Below are positions 7,605 to 15,595 of a stretch of 38,454 nucleotides of DNA, piece by piece. The stretch lies in the NCBI GenBank assembly GCA_022841795.1, contig JALHQU010000041.1, positions 1-38,454 of the forward strand. The letters are read 5' to 3'. How positions within the stretch are numbered: position 1 is the stretch's first letter; every line of letters starts with the position of its first letter. Made by a program: the position numbers and the translations under genes. The notes below the pieces were generated by a model that saw only the letters and a list, made by a program, of their open reading frames with translations, searched no databases and was not told the origin of the DNA. Source of the DNA: Fimbriiglobus sp. Its GTDB lineage: Bacteria; Planctomycetota; Planctomycetia; Gemmatales; Gemmataceae.

Positions 7605-9330
7605 ATTTCGGCTTGTCGGCCGTTTTGCCGAGCGCCTCGGCCACGCCCGGCCGGGGGTCCGGCTTTTCGCCGAGCAGCTTCTTCACCGGATCGTACCCGC
7701 CGATCACCTGCCGCATCAAGCGTTCGGCCACCGGATCGACCGCCGGCGGCGAGTCCCCCCGCCGGCTTTCCAGCACGCACGAGTAGTCCCGCCGCCCGAA
7801 CCGGTACCGCACCCGCGTCTCGTGTTCGGTGTGCCAGCCGGGCGAATCGGCCGATGCGTGGGCGGCGAGGCGGTACTGCGGCGGGGCCGACAGCGGCGGC
7901 AGTTCCACCCGCTCGATGGGGCGGTCGAGCAGGTCCACCAGCCCGACCCGCACGTCGATCCGCCCGCGGTGCAGCAGGTGCCAGTAGAAGTGGATGCCCT
8001 CCTCGGCGTTCAGTTCGCCCAGCTCGGTCGGCCCGCTCACCCAGGCGATCGTCGCCCCCGGCGGGACGGTCCGCTCGACGTGTTCGAGCATGTCCCACAG
8101 CGCCCGCGACCGGGCCTGCACTTTCTCCTGCCGGTTCGCCCCGGCCACCACCACCGCAATCAGCCCGACGCCCACCCCGGCCCACGCCACCCGCGCCGGC
8201 CACGACGGCGGCAGGGCGATCAACCGGGTGAGCAGCACCGCCAGCAGCACGTCGAGGCCCCACACCGCCGGCATGGTGTACCGCCCGGACATGATGTTCA
8301 CCGGCAGGTACACCACGAACCCGCACACGAGCAGGAGGAGGGCGGTGAACACCGGCAGGGCGAACCCGGCCCGCGAGTGTGGGGCAAGATTGCATCTTGC
8401 CGGCAAGTTGGAAACTTGCCCCACTGGTGCTGGCTCGCACCCACCGACCTGGCGGTCGGGGTTCACCAGACAGGCCACCCCCGTCAGCAGCACGCCGGCG
8501 GCCAGGAAATCGACGCCGGCGGCGCCCTTCAGCCACAGCAGGAACTGGCCGGCCTGCTCCCACGACGGCCCCGGCGTCTCGTAGTACCCGGGGTGCCAGT
8601 GCAGCTTGAAGTACACGAAGTGCGCCGCCGGCAGCAGCACCGGCAGCAGGTACGCCGCCGCCCGCAGGCCGTGCCGCCGCACCGCGACCCGCCACGACTG
8701 ATCGTCCGTCCACGTTCGCAGCAGCAGCATCGGCGGGACGAGTGCGACGAACGTGTTCTTGCACCCGAGCGCCATCAGCAGAGCGAGTACCGCGGCCAGA
8801 TCCCACCGCCACGCCCGCGGCGAGTCCGCCGCCTTCCGCGCCGCCACCAGCGCGAACAGGGCGTAGGGCATGGCCACGCCCTCGGCCAGCGTCAGGCTCG
8901 TCCAGATCTCGTTGCGGTACGGGTTCCACATGGCCGCCGCCGCCGCCATCAGCGCCGCGATCGGGTGCAGCCGCAGCTCCCGCATCAGCCACAGCAGGGT
9001 GATGGCCGCCAGGGCGCACCACGCCAGCCGGGCGGCCCGCCACGCCACCGGGTCGTCGCCGAACAGGTTGGCCGCCGCCTGCCAGTGCGCCCACACCGCC
9101 GGGCGGAACGGGCCGAGGTGTTCGACGTTCGCCACCACCTTCCGCCACCACAGCTGGACGTGTTCGCCGGCGGACAGCCCGGCGGTCGGGTACACCAAGT
9201 TGCCGTCGTCCATGAAGTCGAACGGAGCGTTCAGAGTGGGCAGGTAGCCGGCGGCGAGCAGCAGCCCGCCGGCGATCACCCAGGCGGGGAACCGGGCGGG
9301 GGCGGCGGGCGGGGGTGTGGGGTCGGTCAT
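7603..9330 (-). CDS. GT39/PMT-like polytopic membrane protein
   Basis: Probable integral-membrane glycosyltransferase of the GT-C type or a related protein; GT-C enzymes use polyprenyl-linked sugars on the outer face of the inner membrane. The 575-aa product has about ten hydrophobic helices and, in the first external loop, the acidic segment 'FDFMDDGNLVY', like the Asp-bearing first loop of GT39 proteins. Many relatives carry C-terminal TPRs; this one has a soluble tail of about 190 residues instead. Residues of about 291-319 are encoded by a palindromic element inserted in frame. The start at 9330 is the only one that retains the first helix in a normal position. The stop lies inside the neighbouring hairpin. 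Substrate cannot be read from sequence, and a plain 'tetratricopeptide-less membrane protein' label would also fit. Confidence 0.6.
   Translation of the reverse strand: MTDPTPPPAAPARFPAWVIAGGLLLAAGYLPTLNAPFDFMDDGNLVYPTAGLSAGEHVQLWWRKVVANVEHLGPFRPAVWAHWQAAANLFGDDPVAWRAARLAWCALAAITLLWLMRELRLHPIAALMAAAAAMWNPYRNEIWTSLTLAEGVAMPYALFALVAARKAADSPRAWRWDLAAVLALLMALGCKNTFVALVPPMLLLRTWTDDQSWRVAVRRHGLRAAAYLLPVLLPAAHFVYFKLHWHPGYYETPGPSWEQAGQFLLWLKGAAGVDFLAAGVLLTGVACLVNPDRQVGGCEPAPVGQVSNLPARCNLAPHSRAGFALPVFTALLLLVCGFVVYLPVNIMSGRYTMPAVWGLDVLLAVLLTRLIALPPSWPARVAWAGVGVGLIAVVVAGANRQEKVQARSRALWDMLEHVERTVPPGATIAWVSGPTELGELNAEEGIHFYWHLLHRGRIDVRVGLVDLLDRPIERVELPPLSAPPQYRLAAHASADSPGWHTEHETRVRYRFGRRDYSCVLESRRGDSPPAVDPVAERLMRQVIGGYDPVKKLLGEKPDPRPGVAEALGKTADKPK
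8376..8460. repeat. Palindromic repeat inserted in frame in the GT39-like gene
   Basis: 10-bp outer arms (8379-8388 and 8415-8424) enclose smaller stems (8385-8390 with 8394-8399; 8403-8409 with 8413-8419). Translated on the minus strand it gives 'VGQVSNLPARCNLAP', which reads like a translated intergenic repeat rather than part of a membrane loop. Confidence 0.8.
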
Positions 9331-9428
9331 CGGGGCGCCTCCGTGCGCAAGGCGCGGAGTGTAACCCGAAGCGGCGAACGGCGGAAAGGCCGATTCGGGA
9401 TGGAGAGACCTTACCCCAACACCACAGT

Positions 9429-9487
9429 CTTCGCCGCGACCAGCGGGAGCGGAGCCAGCACCCCCGCTCCCGCTGGTCGCGGCGAAG
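9429..9487. repeat. Perfect inverted repeat in a divergent region
   Basis: Perfect 24-bp arms (9429-9452 and 9464-9487), with CTTCGCCGCGACCAGC at the outer end. The same arm recurs at 18762-18822, and a half copy lies at 21742. It occupies the 331-bp gap between two divergent genes (9331-9661). Confidence 0.9.
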
Positions 9488-9508
9488 TGTCCTTCCCCCC
9501 ACCCGCCC

Positions 9509-9537
9509 TTGTCTCGGCGGGGCGTTCGCCCTAAGAT
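9509..9537 (+). promoter_or_regulatory. Candidate sigma70-type promoter for the TPR/alpha-CTD gene
   Basis: TTGTCT (9509-9514), a 17-base spacer and TAAGAT (9532-9537) lie about 125 bases before the GTG start. Only the spacing and partial hexamer matches support this. Confidence 0.3.
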
Positions 9538-9661
9538 TCGGTTCTTCGGCGCTCACCTTGACCGCCGGCTCTCGCGCGCTCCGCCGACGCGCGGCAAGGG
9601 CCGGCCCGGATGCCGCGGCCATCTGCCGCCGGCCTCCGCACCGACAGAAGAGGTTTTTTCC

Positions 9662-11002
9662 GTGACCGCGACCGAAAACCTGATCGACCTGAAGGCGCTG
9701 CTGGTGGAGCGGGAGGAGTTCGAGGGGGCGATGGTGTCCAAGCTCCGCGAGGGGCTGGCCCAGGGGCCGAACCAGATCCGCGCGCTCAAAGACATCCGCG
9801 AAACCCTGCACAAGCGGCTGGCGGCGTCGTCCGGCCCGCAACTCAAGAAGCTGCACCTGAAGCTCGGGGTGGCGTACTACTACCTCGGCCAGACGCAACT
9901 GGCGCTCGACCACCTGAAGCAGTCCGAGGGGCCGCTGGCCGCGTTCTTCCAGGGCCGCACGCACGCCCTGCGGGGGGAGCACGACGACGCGCTGAAGGCG
10001 TTCGAGAAAGCCGAGAAGACCGGGTACGCCGCCCAGCAGGTGCAACTCCAGCGGGCCGGGGTGCTGCGGCTGCAGGGGGAGACCACCCAGGCGAAGGCCA
10101 TTCTGGTGAAGCTGAAGGACATGGCCGCGCACAACGCCGAGTACCACTACCAGGACGGCGGCATCGCCGAGGCCGAGGGTGATTCGGTGCGGGCGGCCGG
10201 CAGCTACGAGCGGGCGGTGCAGTTGGACCCGATGCACGCGGCGGCGCTGTTCCGCCTCGGCTTCCTGAACGACCTGGCCGGGAACGACGACTCGTCCATC
10301 GACTACTACGAGCGGTGCCTGAAGCACCCGCCGGTGGGCAAGGGGGTGCTGCAGAACCTGGGGGTGCTGTACGAGGACCGGGAGCAGTACGACAAGGCGT
10401 CCGAGTGCTACCGCCGGCTGGCGAAGGCGGACCCGGCGGACGAGCAGGCCCGCATGTTCGTGCGGGACGTGGACGCGGCCAAGAACATGTACTACGACGC
10501 CGACACGGAGCAGGTGAGCATCCAGATCCGGCAGGTGATGGAGACGCCGATCACCGACTTCGAGCTGAGCGTGCGGAGCCGCAACTGCCTGAAGCGGATG
10601 AACCTCCGCACCCTGGGCGACCTGACGCGGGTGACGGAGGCGCAGCTGCTGGCCAGCAAGAACTTCGGCGACACCAGCCTGGAGGAGATCCGGGCGGTGA
10701 TGGTGGCCAAGGGGCTGCGGGTCGGCCAGTCGCTCGACCAGGGGCAGCAGTACGAGATGCGGTACCGCCCGCAGACCAACCTGTCGCCGGAGGAGCAGGC
10801 GCTGCTGGGCAAGCCGGTGAGCGAGCTGAACCTGAGCGTGCGGGCGCGGAAGTGCATGAACCGGCTGAACATCACCACCCTGGGCGACCTGTGCCAGCGG
10901 ACGAGCGACGAGCTGATGGAGGCGAAGAACTTCGGCGTCACGTCGCTGCGGGAGGTGCAGGAGAAGCTGACCGCCCTCGGGCTGAAGCTGCGGGGGGACT
11001 GA
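9662..11002 (+). CDS. TPR protein with two C-terminal RNA polymerase alpha-CTD domains
   Basis: Likely cytoplasmic protein that links protein-protein contacts (TPR) to DNA or transcription-factor binding. Of 446 residues, about 60-280 form TPR-like helical pairs ('AALFRLGFLNDLAGNDDSSIDYYERCLKH'). Two copies of the alpha-subunit C-terminal fold follow, about 293-358 and 382-446. The first has ELSVRSRNCLKRM, LRTLGDL and SKNFGDTSLEEI, closely tracking the E. coli alpha-CTD; the UP-element arginine (R265) matches Arg305 and N268 is kept. In the second, Arg394 is kept but N268 is replaced by Lys. Both lack the Lys corresponding to K298 (GDTS and GVTS). The alpha N-terminal assembly domain is absent, so it is not the polymerase subunit. 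The GTG at 9662 follows AGAAGAGG at a usual distance. It is monocistronic between hairpins. Confidence 0.85.
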   Translation: MTATENLIDLKALLVEREEFEGAMVSKLREGLAQGPNQIRALKDIRETLHKRLAASSGPQLKKLHLKLGVAYYYLGQTQLALDHLKQSEGPLAAFFQGRTHALRGEHDDALKAFEKAEKTGYAAQQVQLQRAGVLRLQGETTQAKAILVKLKDMAAHNAEYHYQDGGIAEAEGDSVRAAGSYERAVQLDPMHAAALFRLGFLNDLAGNDDSSIDYYERCLKHPPVGKGVLQNLGVLYEDREQYDKASECYRRLAKADPADEQARMFVRDVDAAKNMYYDADTEQVSIQIRQVMETPITDFELSVRSRNCLKRMNLRTLGDLTRVTEAQLLASKNFGDTSLEEIRAVMVAKGLRVGQSLDQGQQYEMRYRPQTNLSPEEQALLGKPVSELNLSVRARKCMNRLNITTLGDLCQRTSDELMEAKNFGVTSLREVQEKLTALGLKLRGD

Positions 11003-11011
11003 CGCCAAACT

Positions 11012-11088
11012 GGTGAACCCGGCCCGCAAGGGCCGCGGGTGCGAGCCTTCGTGACTCGCACCCGCGGCCCTTGCGGGCCGGGTTCACC
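11012..11088. repeat. Perfect 34-bp-arm inverted repeat
   Basis: Arms 11012-11045 and 11055-11088 match perfectly around a 9-base loop. It sits between convergent genes, 10 bases after one stop and 5 bases before the other, so it could shape both transcript ends. No T-tract is present. Confidence 0.95.
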
Positions 11089-11092
11089 CCTT

Positions 11093-11878
11093 TCACCGCA
11101 CCACGTTCGGCGCCGCCAGCTTCGGCGGCAGCGTCACCGGCAGCTCCTCGAGCTCGCCCGCCCGCAGCGGGCGGACCTCCACAGCGTACACCCGCTTGCC
11201 GTAGTACCGCCACACCCGGTTCGGGTCGCTGTCGTGCAGCAGCACGTCCTGCGGGGCGATCCGCTTCGGCCCCGGCTGCTCGTCCACCGGCACCCACTTC
11301 ACCACCCGCACCAGCAGCCACCCGCCGCCGGCGAACCGGCACACGCACCGCTCACCGTCCACCCAGCCGACCGGCCGTTCGGGTTGCGGCGGCGGCTCGC
11401 CCCAGAACCGCCGCCGCTTCCGCGGCTCCGACTTCGCCCGCTTCAGCAGCCCGGACTTCGGGCACACGTACCAGCAGTTCGGCCCCCGCAGCGGCCCGCC
11501 GCGGAACGAGTACCGCCGCTCGTGCGGCGGGCGGTACACCTCCCCGCCGATCACCTGCGGGTTCACCACCACGTACTCGAACAGGTGCGTCAGGATGTGC
11601 TTCTGCACCACGTTGCCGCGATCGACGTGCCGGCAGATGTCGGCGTACACCGCGTCCCACCGGCGACCGACGTTGGAATCGAGGAACCGGCGGAGCGGGC
11701 CGAGGTGCTCGTTGAAGTGCTTCAGCTCGCCGTGGTACATCCGCGTGATGCCCTCGCGGGCCGGGCTGCCGTCGTCGCTCGCCAGCTCCCGCCGCACCCG
11801 CGCCTTGTACCCCTTGCCGCTCTTGCCGTGCAGGTGCCGCGACCCCACCCGCGGGCGTTCGACCAGCACCTTCGCCAT
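11093..11878 (-). CDS. Unrecognised basic protein
   Basis: I do not recognise this family. The 261-aa product begins 'MAKVLVERPRVGSRHLHGKSGKGYKARVRR', is rich in Arg and Lys in its first 60 residues, and has a central 'GPNCWYVCPKSGLLKRAKSEPRKRRRFWGE' segment with two cysteines. The C-terminal part ('DSDPNRVWRYYGKRVYAVEVRPLRAGELEELPVTLP') looks like compact beta-rich sequence. There is no signal peptide or membrane helix. Codon usage is normal for the window, and the frame is open over its full length, which supports it being real. The start at 11878 is chosen over in-frame ATGs at 11890 and further upstream because the earlier residues look intergenic. A nucleic-acid-binding role is suggested only by charge. 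Confidence 0.6.
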   Translation of the reverse strand: MAKVLVERPRVGSRHLHGKSGKGYKARVRRELASDDGSPAREGITRMYHGELKHFNEHLGPLRRFLDSNVGRRWDAVYADICRHVDRGNVVQKHILTHLFEYVVVNPQVIGGEVYRPPHERRYSFRGGPLRGPNCWYVCPKSGLLKRAKSEPRKRRRFWGEPPPQPERPVGWVDGERCVCRFAGGGWLLVRVVKWVPVDEQPGPKRIAPQDVLLHDSDPNRVWRYYGKRVYAVEVRPLRAGELEELPVTLPPKLAAPNVVR

Positions 11879-11953
11879 ATCCGCCCGCATCCGCACGCTC
11901 CGGGAGAGAACTCTGGCTCCCAGACACGGCCGGCGGGTGCGGGTTCGCGGAAA

Positions 11954-12005
11954 GTAACCCGCCCACGCCGTGGGCGGATGCCCGCCCACGGCGTGGGCGG
12001 GTTAC
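11954..12005. repeat. Perfect inverted repeat overlapping a stop codon
   Basis: Perfect 24-bp arms (11954-11977 and 11982-12005) with a 4-base loop. The right arm covers the TAA stop of the SDR gene (12002-12004, minus strand). Each arm is itself largely palindromic around CCCACGCCGTGGG. Confidence 0.95.
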
Positions 12006-12841
12006 ACTCCGGCCGCCAGCCCCTCGCGGAAGCTCGGATACTGCGGCACGAACCCCAACTCCCGCTTCGCCTTGGCGTTCGACATCCGGCGGTTGGCTTC
12101 CCCCCCGCCGGTGCCGTCGAACTTCGGCGGCGGGGCACCGATCGCCTCGGCGGTGCGGGTGAAGAACTCGCGGCGGGTGGGCGGGTGGTCGTCGGCGATC
12201 AGGTACGTCTGGCCGGGTTCGGCGTTCGCTTCGGCGGCCAGCACCGCCCGCACCCCGTCGTCCACGTGGATCAGGTTGAGGAACCGCTCCGGGTCGCCCG
12301 GCACCGGCTCGCCCTTCAGCAGCGACGCTTTGCGGAGAACGCGATCCGGCCCATATATGCCGGCGAACCGCAGGACGACCGCGTCCGGGCGGAACTGTCG
12401 TAGGGTTTGCTCCGCTTCGAGAACCACTCGGCCGGATTCTTCGAGTGGGAGGGTGGGGGAGGTTTCGTCGATCCAGGTGCCGTCGGTCTGGCCGTAGACG
12501 GAGGTGGAGGAGATGTAGAGGAGTTTTTGAACACCGACGGACAGCTGTCCGTCGGCTTGGCTCAGAGCGGTCAACACATTTCTCAGCCCCTGCACGTACA
12601 CCTCCCGCATCGGCTTGCCAGCGGTGCGGTCCAGCCCGACGGCGTACAGCACCGTGTCGGTCCGTGGCAGGTTCGCCAGCGAGTCCGGGTCCAGCACATC
12701 GCCGACGATCGGCTCGATGCCGTGACTCCGCAGCAGGTCGGCCCGCCCGCGGGTGAGGGCGGACACCCGCCGCCCGGCCGAAACCCAGGCTTTCGCCACC
12801 CGCAACCCCAGGTAGCCGCAGCCGATGATGAGTGCGGACAT
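12002..12841 (-). CDS. Extended SDR family NAD-dependent epimerase/dehydratase-like protein
   Basis: Cytoplasmic Rossmann-fold oxidoreductase or epimerase acting on an unidentified (probably nucleotide-sugar or similar) substrate. The 279-aa product starts with a beta strand and the dinucleotide motif GCGYLG (7-12), followed by 'VVGDVLD'-like and 'YISSTSVYGQTDGTW' segments carrying Ser and Tyr of the SDR active site. The usual Lys four residues after Tyr is not seen, which places it near the atypical YbjS/YeeZ-like group. A perfect 22-bp palindrome within the gene encodes residues 96-103, just before the 'VQKLLYISS' strand, and looks like an insertion. GGAGG five bases before the ATG at 12841 supports the start. 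It is divergent from the dehydrogenase gene. Confidence 0.8.
   Translation of the reverse strand: MSALIIGCGYLGLRVAKAWVSAGRRVSALTRGRADLLRSHGIEPIVGDVLDPDSLANLPRTDTVLYAVGLDRTAGKPMREVYVQGLRNVLTALSQADGQLSVGVQKLLYISSTSVYGQTDGTWIDETSPTLPLEESGRVVLEAEQTLRQFRPDAVVLRFAGIYGPDRVLRKASLLKGEPVPGDPERFLNLIHVDDGVRAVLAAEANAEPGQTYLIADDHPPTRREFFTRTAEAIGAPPPKFDGTGGGEANRRMSNAKAKRELGFVPQYPSFREGLAAGV
12535..12556. repeat. Perfect 22-bp palindrome inside the SDR gene
   Basis: An uninterrupted self-complementary sequence centred on CAGCTG, with CCGACGGA arms. Nearly the same arms make the intergenic hairpin at 12855-12878, suggesting the gene gained a copy. Confidence 0.85.
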
Positions 12842-12854
12842 AGTCCCTCCGAAC

Positions 12855-12878
12855 GCCGACGGATCGCCATCCGTCGGC
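12855..12878. repeat. Hairpin in the SDR/dehydrogenase divergent region
   Basis: 10-bp arms GCCGACGGAT / ATCCGTCGGC with a 4-base loop. It overlaps the position expected for the -35 region of the promoter candidate at 12893 and so could act as an operator. Confidence 0.75.
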
Positions 12879-12892
12879 TTTCATCAGTGTCG

Positions 12893-12898
12893 TATAAT
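12893..12898 (+). promoter_or_regulatory. Consensus -10 element for the dehydrogenase gene
   Basis: An exact TATAAT lies 44 bases before the ATG at 12942 and stands out in this GC-rich sequence. No good -35 is seen at 16-18 bases upstream, where the hairpin lies. Confidence 0.5.
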
Positions 12899-12941
12899 TC
12901 CCTGCTCTCTCCCTCCTCTACTCTCCCAGAGGTGTTCCCCG

Positions 12942-14243
12942 ATGGCAACCAACCCGCCCGAACACGTTTCCAACCCGTTCGAACAGTCGATCGTGTACCG
13001 CATGGCGGTGAACCAGCTGCGGGACGCGGCCAGGCACATCGACGGCATCGAGCCGGGCATCTTCAGCCGCCTGGAGGTGCCCAAGCGGAGCATGGTGGTG
13101 AGCGTGCCGGTGCGGATGGACGACAACAGCACGCGGATGTTCACCGGCTACCGGGTGCAGCACTCGATCACCAGCGGGGCGAGCAAGGGCGGGCTGCGGT
13201 ATGCCAAGAACGTGGACCTCGGGGAGGTGGCGGCGCTCGCCATGTGGATGAGCTGGAAGTGCGGCATCATGGGCCTGCCGTACTCCGGGGCGAAGGGCGG
13301 CATCGCGGTGGACACGGCGGCCATTTCCGCCGGGGAGAAGCAGCGGCTGACCCGCCGGTTCACCGAGGAGGTGCTGAGCATCATCGGCCCGCGGATCGAC
13401 GTGATGGCCCCGGACGTGGGCACGGACGAGCAGACCATGGCGTGGATCTACGACACGTACAGCATGAAGGTGGGGTACGCCTGCCCGGAGATCGTCACCG
13501 GCAAGCCGGTGGAACTGGGCGGGTGCGTCGGCCGCCGCGAGGCGACCGGCCGCGGGGTGGTGTACTGCATCGAGATGGCGGCCGAGGACATCAAGCTGCC
13601 GCTGGGCGGGGCGACGGCGGTGGTGCAGGGGTACGGGAACGTGGGCAGCGTGGCGTGCGACGAGCTGCACAAGCGGGGGGTGAAGGTGGTGGCGGTGGGC
13701 GACCGCTACGCGGCCGTCCACAACCCGCGGGGGATCGACATCCCCGCCCTGCACCGGCACGTGTACGAGAACCGGGACAACCCGCTGAAGACGGTGGACG
13801 GGTTCGCCGGCGCCGCCAAGCTGCCGCTCGACGACCTGCTGGCGGTGAAGTGCGACCTGCTGGTGCCGGCGGCGATGGAGCGGGTGATTACGGAGGAGGT
13901 GGCGAAGAAGATCGACTGCAAGATCATCGCCGAGGGGGCGAACGGGCCGACCACCATGAAGGCGGACGCGGTGCTGCTCGACAAGGGCATCTTCGTCATC
14001 CCGGACGTGCTGTGCAACGCCGGCGGGGTGACGGTGAGTTACTTCGAGTGGGTGCAGGACCTGGCCCAGTTCATGTGGGACGAGGACAAGGTGAACAGCG
14101 AGCTGCGGAAGCAGATGGCGCGGGCGTACAAGCGGGTGCGGGCGAAGATGCTCGAGCGGAAGGTGCCGATGCGGACGGCCGCGCTGGTGATCGGCGTGGA
14201 GAAGGTGGCGAAGGAGAAGGCGATGCGGGGGCTGTACCCGTAA
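12942..14243 (+). CDS. gdhA: Glu/Leu/Phe/Val dehydrogenase (glutamate dehydrogenase type)
   Basis: Reversible oxidative deamination of an amino acid, most likely glutamate to 2-oxoglutarate and ammonium, in the cytoplasm. The 433-aa product has the family substrate-domain motifs SKGGLRY (Lys82), SWKCGI (Lys106) and PYSGAKGGI with catalytic Lys118, then PDVGTDEQTMAW, and the coenzyme-binding GYGNVG (230-235) in the Rossmann domain. The length fits NAD-linked hexameric enzymes of the GudB/RocG type; coenzyme preference is not certain from sequence. The ATG at 12942 follows AGAGGTG and a consensus -10. The gene is not next to nitrogen genes here; the PII-like gene lies 5 kb away on the other strand. 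Confidence 0.93.
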   Translation: MATNPPEHVSNPFEQSIVYRMAVNQLRDAARHIDGIEPGIFSRLEVPKRSMVVSVPVRMDDNSTRMFTGYRVQHSITSGASKGGLRYAKNVDLGEVAALAMWMSWKCGIMGLPYSGAKGGIAVDTAAISAGEKQRLTRRFTEEVLSIIGPRIDVMAPDVGTDEQTMAWIYDTYSMKVGYACPEIVTGKPVELGGCVGRREATGRGVVYCIEMAAEDIKLPLGGATAVVQGYGNVGSVACDELHKRGVKVVAVGDRYAAVHNPRGIDIPALHRHVYENRDNPLKTVDGFAGAAKLPLDDLLAVKCDLLVPAAMERVITEEVAKKIDCKIIAEGANGPTTMKADAVLLDKGIFVIPDVLCNAGGVTVSYFEWVQDLAQFMWDEDKVNSELRKQMARAYKRVRAKMLERKVPMRTAALVIGVEKVAKEKAMRGLYP

Positions 14244-14248
14244 TCGGT

Positions 14249-14314
14249 GGCGCGCCGGGAGCGTGAGCGACCGGAGGATTCGATTGCTCCGGTCGCTCAC
14301 GCTCCCGGCTCGCC
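14249..14314. repeat. Inverted repeat with 28-bp arms
   Basis: Arms 14249-14276 and 14287-14314 differ by one base. It follows the dehydrogenase stop by 5 bases. An in-frame ATG inside it (14247) would add a repeat-derived leader to the next gene and was not used. Confidence 0.9.
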
Positions 14315-14393
14315 AAACCCGCTCCCGGCTCGCCCAGCGAAATCCCGCCCCCGGTCGGAGCGAATCACCGTCAAGTCCCCGCGAGGCCCGGCC

Positions 14394-15584
14394 ATGCCGC
14401 ACGACCTGCTCGACGACGACCGCATCGGGGTGCCGGTGGCCGGCGCCCGCCCGGCCCAGCCGCCGCACCGGGCGGCCGAAATCATCATCGAGGCCGAGCC
14501 GCAGCTGCGGGCCGGCGAGACCGACCTCGGCCGCCCGCCGCAACTGCCGGCGGACGTGGCCGCCCTGACCGACGCCGACCGCGCCAAGATCCGACAGGCC
14601 GAGGAGGAGCAGGCCCTCCGCGACCTGGCCGAGGCTGAGGAACTGACCGCGTCCGATCCGTCCGTCGGCTGGCTCGGCTGGTTCGCCCACCCGCTGGCCG
14701 GGGCGTCGCTGCTCGGGGCGGCGGGGGCGTTGGGGTTGTTCCTGTACTCGCAGGCGCTCACCATCCTGGCGCAACTGGCCACCCAGTCGCAGTGGGTGCA
14801 GTACGCCGGGTACGCCGGGCTGGGGGCGTGTGCGGCGGCGGTGCTGTACGCGGTGGTGCGGTTCGTGCTGCTGTACATCCGGCTGCGGGTGAACCGGCAG
14901 GTGCGGGTGGCCGGGTTGGAGGAGTTGCACCAGCGGACGCGGCTGCGGTGGCTGGCCCACGCCAAGGCGGCGGAGGCGAAGCGGAAGCTCGAAGTGTACC
15001 TCCGCGAGTTCCCGATGAACACGGAGAAGGAGCGGAAGAAGCTGACCGCAGTGGGGATGACGACCGAGGGCATCGCCGAGTTGTCGAAGGTGCGGGCGGA
15101 GCTGCTCGACCCGGCCCGGTTCAGCGGCAGCGGGGAGTGGTTCGACCGCTTCCGCACCGGCTTCCAGAACAAGCTGGACGAGGCGGCCACCGCCCGCATC
15201 GGGTACTGGGCGAAGCGGAGCGGCATCACCACCGCGTCCGCCCCGAACGGGCTGGTGGACAGCGCCGCCACCCTGTACTTCGGGTTCGCCCTGCTCGCCG
15301 ACCTGTGCCGGGTGTACCACCTGCGGGCGGGCAAAACGGGCACGGCGGTGCTGCTCGGCCGGGTGTTCTTCAACTCGTACCTGGCCGGCCAACTGAACGA
15401 GTGGGAGAAGCTGACCGAGGAGCAGTTGAACCAGCTCATCGCCCCGCACGGCCCGCTGTACGAGCTGACCGCCGCCCGCGTGCTGTCCAAGGTGGGGGCG
15501 AAGGCGACCAGCGGGCTGCTCAACTACTTCCTGCTGGCGCGGCTGGGCAAGTACGCCTGCCGCCTGCTCCGCCCGGTGGGGTGA
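14394..15584 (+). CDS. YcjF/DUF697-like membrane protein
   Basis: Predicted inner-membrane protein of unknown role. The 396-aa product has a polar N-terminus of about 95 residues, two adjacent hydrophobic helices ('GASLLGAAGALGLFLYSQAL' and 'YAGLGACAAAVLYAVVRFVLLYI', about 102-165), a charged helical middle region with a likely coiled coil ('HAKAAEAKRKLEVYLREF'), and a C-terminal segment with small-residue helices ('TLYFGFALLADLCRVYHLRAGKTGTAVLLGRVF') resembling DUF697/YcjF proteins. That family often accompanies GTPases, but none is adjacent here. The ATG at 14394 is chosen because residues encoded upstream come from the hairpin and a Pro/Arg-rich spacer. Confidence 0.7.
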   Translation: MPHDLLDDDRIGVPVAGARPAQPPHRAAEIIIEAEPQLRAGETDLGRPPQLPADVAALTDADRAKIRQAEEEQALRDLAEAEELTASDPSVGWLGWFAHPLAGASLLGAAGALGLFLYSQALTILAQLATQSQWVQYAGYAGLGACAAAVLYAVVRFVLLYIRLRVNRQVRVAGLEELHQRTRLRWLAHAKAAEAKRKLEVYLREFPMNTEKERKKLTAVGMTTEGIAELSKVRAELLDPARFSGSGEWFDRFRTGFQNKLDEAATARIGYWAKRSGITTASAPNGLVDSAATLYFGFALLADLCRVYHLRAGKTGTAVLLGRVFFNSYLAGQLNEWEKLTEEQLNQLIAPHGPLYELTAARVLSKVGAKATSGLLNYFLLARLGKYACRLLRPVG

Positions 15585-15595
15585 AGTTGTCAGAC

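Noticed and set aside
7196-11029. Minus-strand frame of 1277 codons spanning several genes
   Set aside because: Only its last 109 codons (the PII-like gene) show a protein family. The rest lies opposite the TPR/alpha-CTD gene or out of frame with the GT39-like gene.
14247-14393. Earlier ATG for the DUF697-like gene
   Set aside because: The first residues would be encoded by an inverted repeat; the ATG at 14394 has a more natural N-terminus.
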